From Pannonibacter phragmitetus DSM 14782 (GTDB taxonomy: Bacteria > Pseudomonadota > Alphaproteobacteria > Rhizobiales > Stappiaceae): a stretch of DNA of 64,000 bases. The stretch is from assembly GCF_000382365.1 (NCBI RefSeq), contig NZ_KB908228.1, positions 62,001-126,000 of the forward strand, given 5' to 3'. The position numbers and the translations under genes are program-made. Positions 43,591 through 56,678 of this stretch are shown here, piece after piece. The notes under the pieces are model-generated. The model was given only the letters and a program-made list of their open reading frames with translations. It ran no database searches and had not been told where the DNA came from. How positions within the stretch are numbered: the stretch's first letter is position 1; each line of letters opens with the position of its first letter.

Positions 43591-45984
43591 TCAACCTTCC
43601 TGCGGAAGCGGCTCCTCCGCGTGCCTAACGCCGGCCTCACTGATCCGTTCCTCGATAAGGCGCCTCACCACTGGAATCAATGCAGGGTCCGCTTTCAGAT
43701 GCGCGGCCTCTTCATCGACGATGGCCAGGAACAGGTTGCGCCTCAGCCTCTGCTCCTCTTCCGCCTCCAGCACACGGCTGCCGATGGAAGACTGGACGAT
43801 GCGCATCAGCCGGTCCGCCGCCGTCAGCCGGCCCCAGAGATAGTCATGCTCGCGCCAGGAGCGGTTGAAGAAGGCGCCGAAGGTGTTGAGCGCCGATCCC
43901 TTCAGCACGAAGCCCTCATCCAGCAGGGAACTGGCGTCCCGCGGGCTGATCCGGTCGATCAGCGTTTCATTCACTTCCGAAAAATCTGTGCGCTGGAAAA
44001 CGGGCAGCGTCACCAGATCATAGAAGGCAAAGCCCACATAGGCGCGCGTCAGATCCTGCCGCAGGCCCGGCACGAGGTAGGTGAAGGTCATCACCGCGAA
44101 AATATCATCCTGCAGCCGGTCGAGATCCCCCAGCCGCATGTGGGCGCGGATCGCAGCAAGCGCTGCCTCTACCGCCTTCGGACTGTCCTCCGTGGCAAGT
44201 CCGGCTGCCAGTTCGCAAATGTCTTGCGGATAGGCCGCCGCGTTCCAGCAGCGCAGCAGCATGTCGATCTGTTCGTAAAGTTCGCGCTTCAGCGCATCCA
44301 GATCATCCGGCTTCTGCACCGCCACGTCATGGCTGCGGGACTGGTAGAAACTGTTGAGGCGGCGCACCACGAAGCGCAGGCGGCGGATGCGGTAGTCTGC
44401 GTCCAGCCCCTTCAGCAGGCTGATCATGGCCTGCGAGGAACCGAAGTTGCCCGCCTCCATGGCCTCCGGCAGACCTGCCTTCAGGCGGGAAAGCACATCG
44501 TCCAGATCAAGCTCTGCGCCTGCCCTTGCAGCCAGCTCGCAGATCAGTCCCGCCAGCCGCTCGGCCAGTGCCTCCACCTTCAGGGTCTGATAGCTGAGAT
44601 AGGCATAGCCCGCCTGCACATGGGCGGCCTCGTTCGCCTTGACCCGGCAACGGGTCAGTTCTTCGATGGTCAGCGGCTGAGTGGAGACGGCCGGCAGAAT
44701 GCGCCCGACCTCCGCCTCCACCAGCGGATCGGTGGCGGCAATCACCTCGGCAAGGCGCCGTGCCCGCCGGTTGCGCGCCTCGATGGCCTTGAGGTCATCG
44801 CCCACGGGCTCGTTGCGTGGGATATGCGCGAGCGAAGACAGGATCACTCGGAAGAAGCCCGGCACAGTGTCACCATTGCCGTTCGGCCCCACGCCCTTGC
44901 CGTTGAAGGGCACAGGGTCCACATAGACCAGCCGCCGGGCGACCTCCCGGGTGGCGGGCCGCTCGTCTATCGCCTCGATCACCGGGCCGAAAGGCTTGTT
45001 CATCACAACGCTGCCATCGACAAAGCAGCGCCGCTCCACATCATCCACCGGCCCGCCAAGCGTACCGGACAGGAAGCTCTCGCGTGTCTCCCAGGCCTCG
45101 CCCCTCTCTGCCAGCAGTCTGTCCATCTCCCCCACCGTTGCGGGCGGAAAGGCGCCGGGGAAAGAGGACGTCGCACGGGCGGCAAAGACGAGGCCGGGAA
45201 TGTGGCGCGGGGTGAAGCTGCTGTCCAGAACGCCCGGCATGCGGTGCTCGCAGGAAAAGCGCAGGATGCGCCGGTGTTCCCGCTCCTCGATGAAAGCCGG
45301 TTCATCAATGCGGATGCGCTGGCGGCGGCCGTAGTAATCGGTCAGGGTGACGAACAGCTCCAGCTTCTGTCCGCGCGGCACCAGCGTTGCGCCCTCGCGC
45401 CAGCTGGCATCCATGGCGTGGCAGGCATCCAGCATCCAGCCGCTGTAACGCGAACCGGAAAACGGCGGAGTAAACCAGCGAGACTGGGTGAGAAGGCGCA
45501 GTTTGTCGCGGGTCTCCGGACTGTCGATCTGCGCCTTCAGGCCGGAGGTGATCAGCCGGTCGATCACCGGCGACATGCCGCTCTTCAGATAGCGGGTGAT
45601 GCCATCCTGCGGCTTTGCCAGCCGCGTCACATCGGCGTTTTCAAGCCACAGGTCCCGGTGCGCATCAAGCGGCAGATCATGGGCGATGGCGCGGGCCAGC
45701 ATCACCCCGTTGACGCCGCCCGCCGACGCCCCGGCAATGGCATCCACCACCACGCGGACATTCACATCCGGCTCATAGGCGCGCAGCACATCCAGATAGG
45801 CGCGTGTCGAGGGAGAGAGGGTTCCGGCCGCCGCATCCTCCGCCGCCTCCAGCGGATCACGCGATGCGTTGAGACTGGAGGCCTTGACGAGGTTGAGGAT
45901 TTCCCGGCTGACGCCGTGCATGTAGATGGCAAGGGACACACCGCCATAGAACACAAGCGCGAGGCGGATCTCGATCTGCTTCAT
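43591..45984 (-). CDS. Patatin-like phospholipase with DUF3376
   Basis: Large patatin-like protein, 797 residues. The N-terminal catalytic patatin domain has the glycine-rich FYGGVSLAIYMHG oxyanion loop at residues 12-24. The nucleophile elbow is GASAG with Ser87, and the dyad Asp323 is in FVDGSVVMNKPF. After about residue 400 comes the helical DUF3376-type region with KANEAAHVQAGYAYLSYQTLK and VPGLRQDLTRAYVGFAFYD. No signal peptide or transmembrane segment, so a cytosolic or membrane-peripheral acyl hydrolase is likely. Substrate unknown. It lies downstream of rarA (95-base gap) and 4 bases upstream of crcB. Confidence 0.9.
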   Translation of the reverse strand: MKQIEIRLALVFYGGVSLAIYMHGVSREILNLVKASSLNASRDPLEAAEDAAAGTLSPSTRAYLDVLRAYEPDVNVRVVVDAIAGASAGGVNGVMLARAIAHDLPLDAHRDLWLENADVTRLAKPQDGITRYLKSGMSPVIDRLITSGLKAQIDSPETRDKLRLLTQSRWFTPPFSGSRYSGWMLDACHAMDASWREGATLVPRGQKLELFVTLTDYYGRRQRIRIDEPAFIEEREHRRILRFSCEHRMPGVLDSSFTPRHIPGLVFAARATSSFPGAFPPATVGEMDRLLAERGEAWETRESFLSGTLGGPVDDVERRCFVDGSVVMNKPFGPVIEAIDERPATREVARRLVYVDPVPFNGKGVGPNGNGDTVPGFFRVILSSLAHIPRNEPVGDDLKAIEARNRRARRLAEVIAATDPLVEAEVGRILPAVSTQPLTIEELTRCRVKANEAAHVQAGYAYLSYQTLKVEALAERLAGLICELAARAGAELDLDDVLSRLKAGLPEAMEAGNFGSSQAMISLLKGLDADYRIRRLRFVVRRLNSFYQSRSHDVAVQKPDDLDALKRELYEQIDMLLRCWNAAAYPQDICELAAGLATEDSPKAVEAALAAIRAHMRLGDLDRLQDDIFAVMTFTYLVPGLRQDLTRAYVGFAFYDLVTLPVFQRTDFSEVNETLIDRISPRDASSLLDEGFVLKGSALNTFGAFFNRSWREHDYLWGRLTAADRLMRIVQSSIGSRVLEAEEEQRLRRNLFLAIVDEEAAHLKADPALIPVVRRLIEERISEAGVRHAEEPLPQEG

Positions 45985-46079
45985 GGGCGAATCCCCGGAC
46001 TTTCAGGCCGCCAGCATCGCGCAGCCGCCCACTGACGGCAAGGCGAAGTTCGGAGGATGGTCAGCCATATCTTAGCGCC

Positions 46080-47405
46080 TTACGAGCCTCCGCTGCGCTC
46101 GCGCCGGAGCCTTGCCCAGTATTCAAGGCGTTTGCGCAACTCGCGCTCAAAGCCGCGCTCCACCGGGTCATAGAACACCTGGCGGCCCATGCTTTCGGGG
46201 AAATAGTCCTGACCGGAGAAGGCATCCGGCTGGTCATGGTCATAGGCGTAGCCATCGCCATAGCCTTCGGACTTCATCAGCTTGGTCGGGGCGTTGAGGA
46301 TATGCTTGGGCGGCAGCAGCGAGCCGTGGCTCTTGGCAGCCCGCACCGCCGCCTTGTAGGCCGTATAGACCGCGTTCGACTTGGGCGCGGTCGCCAGATA
46401 GACGACGCATTGCGCCAGCGCCAGTTCGCCTTCCGGGGAGCCGAGCATCTGATAGGCATCGCGCGCGGCATTGGCCTGCGTCAGCGCCTGAGGATCAGCC
46501 AAGCCGATATCCTCCACCGCCATGCGGATCAGGCGGCGGGCGAGATAAAGCGGGTCCTCGCCGCCATCGAGCATGCGGGCGAACCAATAGAGCGCCGCAT
46601 CGGGGTCCGAACCGCGCACCGACTTGTGCAGGGCGGAAATCAGGTTGTAATGGCCGTCCTGGCTCTTGTCATAGATCGGCGCCCGGCGCTGGACGATCTC
46701 CTGCAGGCGTGCTGCGGTGAAAACTTCCCCCTCCCCGGCTGCACGCCAGACATCTTCCGCGAGCGTCAGGGCAGAACGGCCGTCGCCATCGGCCATGCGC
46801 ATCAGCACGCCGCGCGCTTCTTCGTCAAGCGGCAGAGGCTTGCCCTCCTCCTGCTCGGCCCGTGCCAGCAGACGCTCCACCGCCTCCCGGTCGAGTGAGC
46901 GGAAGGTCATCACGTGCGAGCGCGACAGGAGCGCGGCATTGAGCTCGAAGGACGGGTTCTCGGTCGTCGCCCCCACCAGCGTGATGGTGCCGTCTTCCAT
47001 CACCGGCAGGAAGCTGTCCTGCTGGGCGCGGTTGAAGCGATGGATCTCGTCCACGAACAGCAGCGTTCCCCGCCCGCCCATGCGACGGGCACGGGCGGCC
47101 TCAAACATTTTCTTCAGGTCGGCAACGCCGGAAAAGATCGCCGAGATCTGTTCAAAGCCCAGATCCGTCTCCGCCGCCAGCAGCCGGGCGACGGTCGTCT
47201 TGCCGGTGCCCGGAGGACCCCAGAAGATCAGCGAGCCAAGACTGCGGTTGCGCAGCATGCGCGACAGGGTGCCGTCCGGCCCGAGCAGATGGTCCTGCCC
47301 CGCCACATCCTCCAGCCGCTTCGGGCGCAGCCTGTCCGCCAGCGGCCGCGGGCCGGCGGGTTGGGAGGCAAGCATGTGCCCGGAAGCGGAAAAGAGGTCA
47401 CTCAT
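46080..47405 (-). CDS. rarA: Replication-associated recombination protein RarA (MgsA)
   Basis: AAA+ ATPase of the RarA/Mgs1/WRNIP1 family that acts at stalled replication forks, 441 residues. Walker A GPPGTGKTTVA is at about residues 64-74, Walker B with LLFVDEIHRFN at about 117, sensor 1 in GATTENPSFELN, and the arginine region in SRSHVMTFRSL. The C-terminal tetramerisation part has SALHKSVRGSDPDAALYWFARML and LASAPKSN-like LATAPKSNAVYTAY. It starts 18 bases after the Do-type protease stop on the same strand; this pairing is widespread in alphaproteobacteria. Confidence 0.95.
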   Translation of the reverse strand: MSDLFSASGHMLASQPAGPRPLADRLRPKRLEDVAGQDHLLGPDGTLSRMLRNRSLGSLIFWGPPGTGKTTVARLLAAETDLGFEQISAIFSGVADLKKMFEAARARRMGGRGTLLFVDEIHRFNRAQQDSFLPVMEDGTITLVGATTENPSFELNAALLSRSHVMTFRSLDREAVERLLARAEQEEGKPLPLDEEARGVLMRMADGDGRSALTLAEDVWRAAGEGEVFTAARLQEIVQRRAPIYDKSQDGHYNLISALHKSVRGSDPDAALYWFARMLDGGEDPLYLARRLIRMAVEDIGLADPQALTQANAARDAYQMLGSPEGELALAQCVVYLATAPKSNAVYTAYKAAVRAAKSHGSLLPPKHILNAPTKLMKSEGYGDGYAYDHDQPDAFSGQDYFPESMGRQVFYDPVERGFERELRKRLEYWARLRRERSGGS

Positions 47406-47423
47406 GACGGATCAACTGCATGG

Positions 47424-48899
<1,476 letters not shown>

Positions 48900-48919
48900 C
48901 AAAGCTCCCTCAAAATGCA

Positions 48920-48943
48920 GAATCCGGCCCGAAGGCCGGATTC
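48920..48943 (-). promoter_or_regulatory. UUCG-capped hairpin in the degP leader
   Basis: Minus strand: a 10-bp perfect stem (GAATCCGGCC/GGCCGGATTC) closed by TTCG, ending 20 bases before the degP ATG. It has no T-run and would sit at the very 5' end of a transcript from TTGGCA-N17-TATCTG (48981-48953). Stabilising leader or attenuator are both possible. Confidence 0.5.
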
Positions 48944-48969
48944 GATACATGCCAGATAGGAAGCCTGTG

Positions 48970-49003
48970 CCGCAATGCCAAGCCTTGCAGCCCGGCATTG
49001 CGG
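48970..49003 (-). terminator. Hairpin after the chemoreceptor gene
   Basis: Perfect 10-bp stem (CCGCAATGCC with GGCATTGCGG), 14-base loop, 10 bases past the chemoreceptor stop. No T-run. Its 3' arm overlaps the candidate degP -35 TTGGCA. Confidence 0.5.
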
Positions 49004-49013
49004 TCTGTCTGGC

Positions 49014-51191
49014 TCAGGCAGAGCGAACCTGCGACAGGAAGGAGCGGACCTCCTCGTCGAGGTGGCGGGCCTGCGTGGTCAGTTCGCTGGCCGAGGCCAC
49101 GAAGCCATCGGCAGCGGTGCCGGTGCGCTCGGTCACGTTGTTCACGCGGCGGATGTTGCTCGTCACCTCTTCGGTGCCGCGCGCTGCACGCTGCGTGTTG
49201 TCGGCGATGCCCTGGGTTGCGGCGCTCTGCTCCTCGACGGCAGAGGACACCTCGGTCACCGACATGGTGATCTCACCGATCGTCTCCTGGATCTCGGCGA
49301 TTGCGGCAACGGCATCATCCGTGGCGCTGCGGATCGCGTCGATCTGCTGCTGGATTTCGCCGGTTGCCTTGCCGGTCTGCGAGGCCAGTTCCTTCACTTC
49401 CGATGCCACGACCGCAAAGCCGCGGCCAGCCTCGCCTGCACGCGCCGCCTCGATGGTGGCGTTGAGGGCAAGCAGGTTGGTCTGGTCGGCGATGTCGGAG
49501 ATCAGCGTCACCACCTCACCGATGCGGTTGGCAGCTTCCGCCAGAGAACGCACGGTGGTGTTGGTGGCCTGGGCGCGGATCGTAGCCGTCTGGGCCACGC
49601 TGGACGAGCGGGCAATCAGTTCGGAGATCTGGCGGATCGAGCTCGACAGCTGGTCCGAAGCCGAAGCGATCGACTGCACTTCTTCCATGGCCTGGTTGGA
49701 CATGTCGGCAGCACGAGACGCGCTGTCGCCAGCCGTCTGCGTCATTTCCTGCACTTCACGGGCAGCGGACTGCAGGCTCTGTGCCGACCGGGAGACGGTC
49801 TCCACAACGCGGCCAACGGATGCCTCGAACTCGGCGGCCAGACCGGACAGCATCTCCTTGCGCTGCTCGGCCTGCGAGCGGGCTGCAATCGCCTCTTCCT
49901 GCGCGCGGCGCTCCTGATCCGCAGCTGCATTCTCACGGATCTGCAGAACCGCGCGGCCAATCTCACCGATTTCATCGCCGCGGCGGGCTGCCGCGATGTC
50001 TTGCGACAGGTTGCCATTGGCGATGGACGTGAGCGCCTGCACCAGAACCTGAAGCGGCTTGGTGATGGTGCGCGAGAACAGCAGCGCCACCACGGCAACC
50101 ACACCCAGGGTGATCAGCGTCAGCATGATCATCCGGTCACGCATGGCCGTGACGGCACTCAGGGTCTCTTCCATGGTCTTGTCTGCAACAACCGCATAGG
50201 TCTGGCCCATGAAGTTGATCGGCTCAGCCAGAACCATGCGGTCAAGCCCGTCCTTACCGGTCACTTCACCGGCCGAGCCCACGCCACGCAAAGCGTCCTC
50301 AATCGGCTTGCCCTCCATCTGGAACTTCAGCGCAGTCGGGAAGTTCAGCGCCGGCATCGTCGTCAGCACCATGCCGCCCTGAGCGACCAGATAGGTCTGC
50401 CCCGTTTCGCCAAGGCCCTCCCGATCGGCCAGAACCTTGTCCAGCATCGGAGAGGTCACGCGCATGGCGATGACACCCAGATACTTGCTCTCGCCGAACT
50501 CGTTCACATAGACGGGCTGAGCCAGGAACATGGACGGAACGCCGTCCACACCATATTCGCTGAAGCCGGTTGCCACCTGCGTGCCTGCCGGCTGACCTGC
50601 GGCCAGCTTGAACGCCTCGCCGAGGCCAGTCGCAGCCAGAGAACCTTCCGTGACGGACTGAAGGAAGTCGTCACCCTTGGTCACCGAGTAAAGCACAAGG
50701 CCGTCATTGGTGATGCCATAGATATCGCCATAGCCGCCAGCCTTCCAGGCGGAAAGGAACGAGCCATGCAGCTCGCCGTGGCGCCAGGAGTACATGGTCT
50801 TGTTGGTCTTGCCGTTCAGTTCGGCACGATCAGCGGCGGCGCTGCCAGCAGCCTGATAGTAGCTGCGGATCGAATCCATATCCGTGCCGAGATTTGCACG
50901 GGTGCTCGCCAGATCCTTCATCACCAGCGTTGCTGCAGCACCGGAGGCAAGGTTGGACAGATCCGACTGAATGCCATCGAGCTTGGCGGAAAGCAAAGCA
51001 TGGCGCGACTGCACCATCAGGCTAAGCTCGGAAACGCCAGCCTTTTCAAGGCCGTCACGGCCGGTTGTATAGCCGATGACCCCAACCACTGCACAGGAAA
51101 CCAATGCAAGGCCAACAGTGACGGCAGGTATAATTGTAGAAAGACGTAAAAAGCCCCGGCTCTTCACGCCGGCATTCTGACTTCCGCTCAT
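49014..51191 (-). CDS. Methyl-accepting chemotaxis protein
   Basis: Transmembrane chemoreceptor of 725 residues. First membrane helix at about 17-42, periplasmic Cache-type sensor domain at about 43-345, second helix near 348-370 (MIMLTLITLGVVAVVALLF), then HAMP (ITKPLQVLVQALTSIANGNL) and the cytoplasmic coiled coil. The hairpin tip that binds CheA/CheW is conserved (QTNLLALNATIEAARAGEAG, then GRGFAVVASEVKELA, near residues 565-600). No C-terminal CheR-tether pentapeptide is present; it ends EEVRSFLSQVRSA. Single gene; TTGTCA-N15-TAAGAT upstream at 51269-51243 is a possible promoter. The ligand is unknown. Confidence 0.95.
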   Translation of the reverse strand: MSGSQNAGVKSRGFLRLSTIIPAVTVGLALVSCAVVGVIGYTTGRDGLEKAGVSELSLMVQSRHALLSAKLDGIQSDLSNLASGAAATLVMKDLASTRANLGTDMDSIRSYYQAAGSAAADRAELNGKTNKTMYSWRHGELHGSFLSAWKAGGYGDIYGITNDGLVLYSVTKGDDFLQSVTEGSLAATGLGEAFKLAAGQPAGTQVATGFSEYGVDGVPSMFLAQPVYVNEFGESKYLGVIAMRVTSPMLDKVLADREGLGETGQTYLVAQGGMVLTTMPALNFPTALKFQMEGKPIEDALRGVGSAGEVTGKDGLDRMVLAEPINFMGQTYAVVADKTMEETLSAVTAMRDRMIMLTLITLGVVAVVALLFSRTITKPLQVLVQALTSIANGNLSQDIAAARRGDEIGEIGRAVLQIRENAAADQERRAQEEAIAARSQAEQRKEMLSGLAAEFEASVGRVVETVSRSAQSLQSAAREVQEMTQTAGDSASRAADMSNQAMEEVQSIASASDQLSSSIRQISELIARSSSVAQTATIRAQATNTTVRSLAEAANRIGEVVTLISDIADQTNLLALNATIEAARAGEAGRGFAVVASEVKELASQTGKATGEIQQQIDAIRSATDDAVAAIAEIQETIGEITMSVTEVSSAVEEQSAATQGIADNTQRAARGTEEVTSNIRRVNNVTERTGTAADGFVASASELTTQARHLDEEVRSFLSQVRSA

Positions 51192-51317
51192 AGCGCACCC
51201 AGCTCCATGGAAAGGAAAAGTGGGGGCAGCATCTCCTTAATGATCTTAAGAACAAGATAATTTTGACAAGTGATCTGAACAGACACACAAATTCAGCAGA
51301 AAATATCGACAAAAAGC

Positions 51318-51343
51318 AAAAGGCGGGCACTGGGCCCGCCTTT
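51318..51343 (-). terminator. Intrinsic terminator of the ribosomal super-operon
   Basis: AAAGGCGGGC and GCCCGCCTTT (10 bp) with a 5-base loop; the minus strand continues TTTTGCTTTTTG. Located 26 bases past the rplQ stop, ending the operon. Confidence 0.9.
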
Positions 51344-51368
51344 CACGTTTTCCTGCACTTCCGAAACC

Positions 51369-51794
51369 TTACGCTGCGTTTTCAGCAGCCTGTTCCGCTT
51401 CGTGACGGGCACGGTCGGCAGCGCCGCGTGCAGACATGTCACGGTCAACCAGCTCAATCACAGCCATCGGTGCGCTGTCGCCGTAGCGGAAGCCAGCCTT
51501 GACCACGCGGGTGTAGCCACCGTTGCGCTCCTTGTAACGGCTGGCGAGCACGTCAAACAGCTTGCGGACCATGGCAACGTCACGAACCTGCGAGATCGCC
51601 TGACGGCGGGCATGCAGGTCGCCGCGCTTGCCGAGGGTGACAAGCTTGTCCATGATCGGCTTCATTTCCTTGGCCTTCGGCAGCGTCGTGACGATGGCTT
51701 CGTGTTCAATCAGCGAGGCTGCCATGTTGGCGAACATCGCAGTACGGTGGCTCGTGGTGCGGCCGAGCTTGCGGCCGGATTTACCGTGGCGCAT
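51369..51794 (-). CDS. rplQ: 50S ribosomal protein L17
   Basis: Large-subunit protein at the exit-tunnel side, 141 residues. Opens with [20 protein letters not shown], the universal L17 start, and keeps the [20 protein letters not shown] block; the C-terminal acidic/Ala tail is an alphaproteobacterial extension. Last gene of the operon, 79 bases after rpoA. Confidence 0.98.
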   Translation of the reverse strand: MRHGKSGRKLGRTTSHRTAMFANMAASLIEHEAIVTTLPKAKEMKPIMDKLVTLGKRGDLHARRQAISQVRDVAMVRKLFDVLASRYKERNGGYTRVVKAGFRYGDSAPMAVIELVDRDMSARGAADRARHEAEQAAENAA

Positions 51795-51873
51795 GGCCTT
51801 CTCCTTTAGACGTTAAGCGGGCATCCTCTGCGGGACTGCCGCCCTGTTGTTCTGCCAGGGGCGAAACCGCCCC

Positions 51874-52896
51874 TTAGTACTGATGGTCCTCGTAGCGCTT
51901 GGCGAGGTCCTCGATGTTCTCCGGCGGCCAGTTGGCCACGTCCATGCCCAGATGGAGACCCATCTGTGCGAGAACTTCCTTGATCTCGTTAAGCGACTTG
52001 CGGCCGAAGTTCGGCGTGCGGAGCATTTCCGCCTCGGTCTTCTGGATGAGATCGCCGATATAAACGATGTTGTCGTTCTTCAGGCAGTTTGCCGAACGAA
52101 CGGACAGCTCGAGCTCGTCGACCTTCTTGAGAAGGGCCGGGTTGAATGCCAGTTCCGGAACGCTGTCTTCTGCAATCTCGCGCTTCGGCTCTTCGAAGTT
52201 GACGAAGATCGAAAGCTGGTCCTGCAGAATGCGTGCCGCGTAAGCCACCGCATCTTCCGGCTTCACCGAACCATCGGTTTCGACCGTCAGCGTCAGCTTG
52301 TCATAGTCAAGAACCTGGCCTTCACGGGTGTTTTCCACCTTGTAGGACACTTTCTTGACCGGGGAGTACAGGCTGTCGACCGGGATCAGACCAATCGGAG
52401 CGTCCTCAGGACGGTTCCGCTCGGCTGCCACGTAGCCCTTGCCGGTGTTGACCGTAAACTCCATGCGGATTTCCGCGCCCTCATCGAGGGTGCAGAGCAC
52501 GAGTTCCGGGTTCAGCACTTCAACGTCGCCAACCGTCTGGATGTCACCAGCCGTCACGACGCCAGGCCCCTGCTTGCGCACAACCATGCGCTTGGGGCCC
52601 TCGCCTTCCATGCGGATCGCGATTTCCTTGATGTTCAGGATGATGTCCGTCACATCTTCGCGCACGCCCGGAATGGACGAGAATTCGTGCAGAACGCCGT
52701 CGATCTGCACAGCCGTTACAGCAGCACCCTGCAGCGAGGACAGCAGGATGCGGCGCAGGGCGTTGCCGAGCGTGAGGCCATAGCCGCGCTCAAGCGGCTC
52801 GGCGACCACGGTGCCGGTCGTGCGCGGGTTCTCACCCGGCTTCACTTCCAGCTTGTTCGGCTTGATCAGCTCTTGCCAGTTCTTCTGAATCGTCAC
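51874..52896 (-). CDS. rpoA: RNA polymerase alpha subunit
   Basis: Alpha subunit of RNA polymerase, 340 residues from the GTG at 52896, which follows a GAGGT site; the family starts [17 protein letters not shown] in this group, and the longer open frame crosses the rpsK-rpoA gap. The alpha N-terminal dimerisation domain ([23 protein letters not shown] near residue 45) is followed after about residue 235 by the C-terminal domain. The 265-determinant-like helix reads [42 protein letters not shown]. Its linker and both domains are complete. Confidence 0.98.
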   Translation of the reverse strand: MTIQKNWQELIKPNKLEVKPGENPRTTGTVVAEPLERGYGLTLGNALRRILLSSLQGAAVTAVQIDGVLHEFSSIPGVREDVTDIILNIKEIAIRMEGEGPKRMVVRKQGPGVVTAGDIQTVGDVEVLNPELVLCTLDEGAEIRMEFTVNTGKGYVAAERNRPEDAPIGLIPVDSLYSPVKKVSYKVENTREGQVLDYDKLTLTVETDGSVKPEDAVAYAARILQDQLSIFVNFEEPKREIAEDSVPELAFNPALLKKVDELELSVRSANCLKNDNIVYIGDLIQKTEAEMLRTPNFGRKSLNEIKEVLAQMGLHLGMDVANWPPENIEDLAKRYEDHQY

Positions 52897-52981
52897 GTTC
52901 TTACCTCGTCGGCTGTCCCGCCGGAGCTCGCCGGCCATTCTTCGCCATTGGAGGAAACCAGGTATCTGAAAGTCAAAAGAC

Positions 52982-53372
<391 letters not shown>

Positions 53373-53439
53373 TCTTGATTCCTTGGTTTGATCTCTGCAC
53401 CGCCGTAATACCGGCGGCTACACCAGCCGATGAGGCAGA

Positions 53440-53808
53440 TTACTTCTTCTTGCCAGCGATCGGCTTCGCCGGGCCCTTGCGGGTCCGCGCATTCGTATGG
53501 GTGCGCTGGCCACGGACCGGCAGGCCGCGGCGGTGACGCAGGCCGCGGTAGCAGCCAAGGTCCATCAGGCGCTTGATGTTCATCGCGGTCTCGCGGCGCA
53601 GGTCACCTTCCACGAGGTAGTCGCGGTCGATGGTCTCGCGGATCGCCAGCACTTCGGCGTCAGACAGCTGATTCACGCGGCGCTCCGGCGCAATGTTCAC
53701 CTTTTCGATGATTTCCTGCGCGAACTTGGCACCAATGCCGTGAATGTACTGAAGCGCGATGACAACGCGCTTGTTCGTCGGGATGTTAACGCCAGCAATA
53801 CGTGCCAC
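53440..53808 (-). CDS. rpsM: 30S ribosomal protein S13
   Basis: Small-subunit head protein contacting tRNA and forming the B1 bridges, 122 residues. The start is taken at the GTG at 53808, giving the universal [11 protein letters not shown]-terminus, with GGAG 8 bases upstream. The longer frame from 53946 would fuse intergenic codons. [26 protein letters not shown] near the end is intact. rpmJ (L36), often found before rpsM in other bacteria, is absent here; adk takes that place. Confidence 0.97.
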   Translation of the reverse strand: MARIAGVNIPTNKRVVIALQYIHGIGAKFAQEIIEKVNIAPERRVNQLSDAEVLAIRETIDRDYLVEGDLRRETAMNIKRLMDLGCYRGLRHRRGLPVRGQRTHTNARTRKGPAKPIAGKKK

Positions 53809-53973
53809 GTGCGTCTCCATATCTTGCGGCTTATACGCCGCGGTTGCATTTCCCCGCGTCCGGTGGAGCCCGGCCCTTGCGGGAGTTTGTTGGCTGGCTT
53901 TGACCAGCACAGAATGTGCCGGCCCCGGTGTTTCCGGGATCGGCACATAATCTTGAGGATTAGAGCGCGGTGT

Positions 53974-54575
53974 TTACCGGCTCTCAACCCGTTCGTCAAG
54001 CTTCGAAAGAACGGCAGCAACGGCAGCCGTCACATCATCAATCGGCTGCATGCCATCAATGACCGTGAGAAGACCGTTCTTCTCGTAGTAGGGAATGACC
54101 ACGGCCGTATCGCGGTTATAGGCTTCAAGACGCTGCTTGAAGACTTCCGGATCATCATCCTTGCGGACCGGCTGGCCGGCGGCCTTCGCTTCTTCCGCAC
54201 GGTTGATGATTCGCGACACGAGCCTGGACTGGTCCACCCGCAGCTCGATCACCGCATCGAGACCGATGCGGTTTTCTGCGAGCATCTGATCCAGAGCCTC
54301 GGCCTGGGCCAGCGTGCGCGGAAAGCCATCGAGGATGAACCCCTTCTGTGCGTCCGCTTCACCGATCCTGTCACGGATGATGCCGACAACGATCTCGTCG
54401 GAGACGAGCCCGCCAGCGTCCATCACCGCCTTGGCTTTGAGGCCAACCTCGGTTCCGGCTGCGACGGCGGCACGAAGCATGTCGCCGGTCGACAGTTGCG
54501 GAATGCCATGTTTGGCAACAAGCCGGGCCGCCTGAGTACCCTTCCCTGCACCGGGAGGTCCGACCAGAATCAACC

Positions 54576-54579
<4 letters not shown>
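53974..54579 (-). CDS. adk: Adenylate kinase (short form)
   Basis: Interconverts AMP + ATP and 2 ADP, 201 residues. P-loop GPPGAGKGT at residues 7-15, AMP site [15 protein letters not shown], and [15 protein letters not shown]. The LID is short ([27 protein letters not shown]), without the zinc-binding Cys residues of long forms, typical of many alphaproteobacteria. Overlaps the secY stop by 4 bases (ATGA) and lies 165 bases before the rpsM start. Confidence 0.97.
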
Positions 54580-55907
<1,328 letters not shown>

Positions 55908-55954
55908 GCCGTTCTCCGGAGGTTGCTGTCCGAGAAAAAGGGCGAAGCCCAGGC

Positions 55955-56425
55955 CTATTCGGCCTGAGCTCCGAGGATCACGACCTTGCCGCCAGCCTTC
56001 TCGACAGCCTCGACAGCCGTCTTGGAAGCGCCAGCAACTTCAAAGGTCACTGCGGCCTTCAGCTCGCCATCGGCCAGGAGGCGGACGCCGTCCTTGATGC
56101 GCTTGACGATGCCGGCAGCCTTGAGAGCCTCAACGGTGACCGCAGCCTTTGCATCCAGCTTGCCCTCGTCGAGAGCAACCTGCACGCGGCCGAGAGACAC
56201 GATGTTGAAGTCCTTGGCAAAGATGTTGGTGAAACCGCGCTTCGGCAGGCGGCGATGCAGCGGCATCTGACCACCTTCAAAGCCCTTGATCGCCACGCCG
56301 GAACGGGACTTCTGACCCTTCACGCCGCGGCCACCAGTCTTGCCCTTGCCGGAGCCGATACCGCGGCCAACGCGGGTACGGTCCTTAACGGAACCAGGAT
56401 TGTCCCGCAGGTCATTGAGCTTCAT
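55955..56425 (-). CDS. rplO: 50S ribosomal protein L15
   Basis: Large-subunit assembly protein, 156 residues from the ATG at 56425 (AGGAGAG upstream), beginning [20 protein letters not shown]. The Gly/Lys-rich [22 protein letters not shown] tail into rRNA is present. A 7-codon longer start in frame is less likely. 17 bases after rpmD. Confidence 0.97.
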   Translation of the reverse strand: MKLNDLRDNPGSVKDRTRVGRGIGSGKGKTGGRGVKGQKSRSGVAIKGFEGGQMPLHRRLPKRGFTNIFAKDFNIVSLGRVQVALDEGKLDAKAAVTVEALKAAGIVKRIKDGVRLLADGELKAAVTFEVAGASKTAVEAVEKAGGKVVILGAQAE

Positions 56426-56442
56426 AGTCTTCTCTCCTGCCC

Positions 56443-56637
56443 TCACGCTTCGTCAACGATGCGGACGAGGTGCGGAAGCTTGCGGATCATGCCGCGCACT
56501 TCCGGAGTGTCCTTGAGCGTCGAGCGGCGGTGCATCTTGTTCAGGCCGAGGCCGATCAAGGTTGCCTGCTGCTCCTTGGGACGGCGCAGCGGGCTGCCGA
56601 TCTGCTCGACCGTTACGGTCTTTTCGGTGTTCGCCAT
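56443..56637 (-). CDS. rpmD: 50S ribosomal protein L30
   Basis: Small large-subunit protein, 64 residues, with [31 protein letters not shown] at residues 7-37, the bacterial L30 core. Between rpsE and rplO. Confidence 0.97.
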   Translation of the reverse strand: MANTEKTVTVEQIGSPLRRPKEQQATLIGLGLNKMHRRSTLKDTPEVRGMIRKLPHLVRIVDEA

Positions 56638-56678
56638 GGAACTACCCCTCGTTCAACTGGTTACCGGGGTGCCGGGCA

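Noticed and set aside
43621-46035. 804-codon plus-strand open frame
   Set aside because: Antisense to the patatin-like gene, which has a catalytic GASAG and DG pair.
48975-51149. 724-codon plus-strand open frame
   Set aside because: Antisense to the chemoreceptor gene; no domain, no plausible start.
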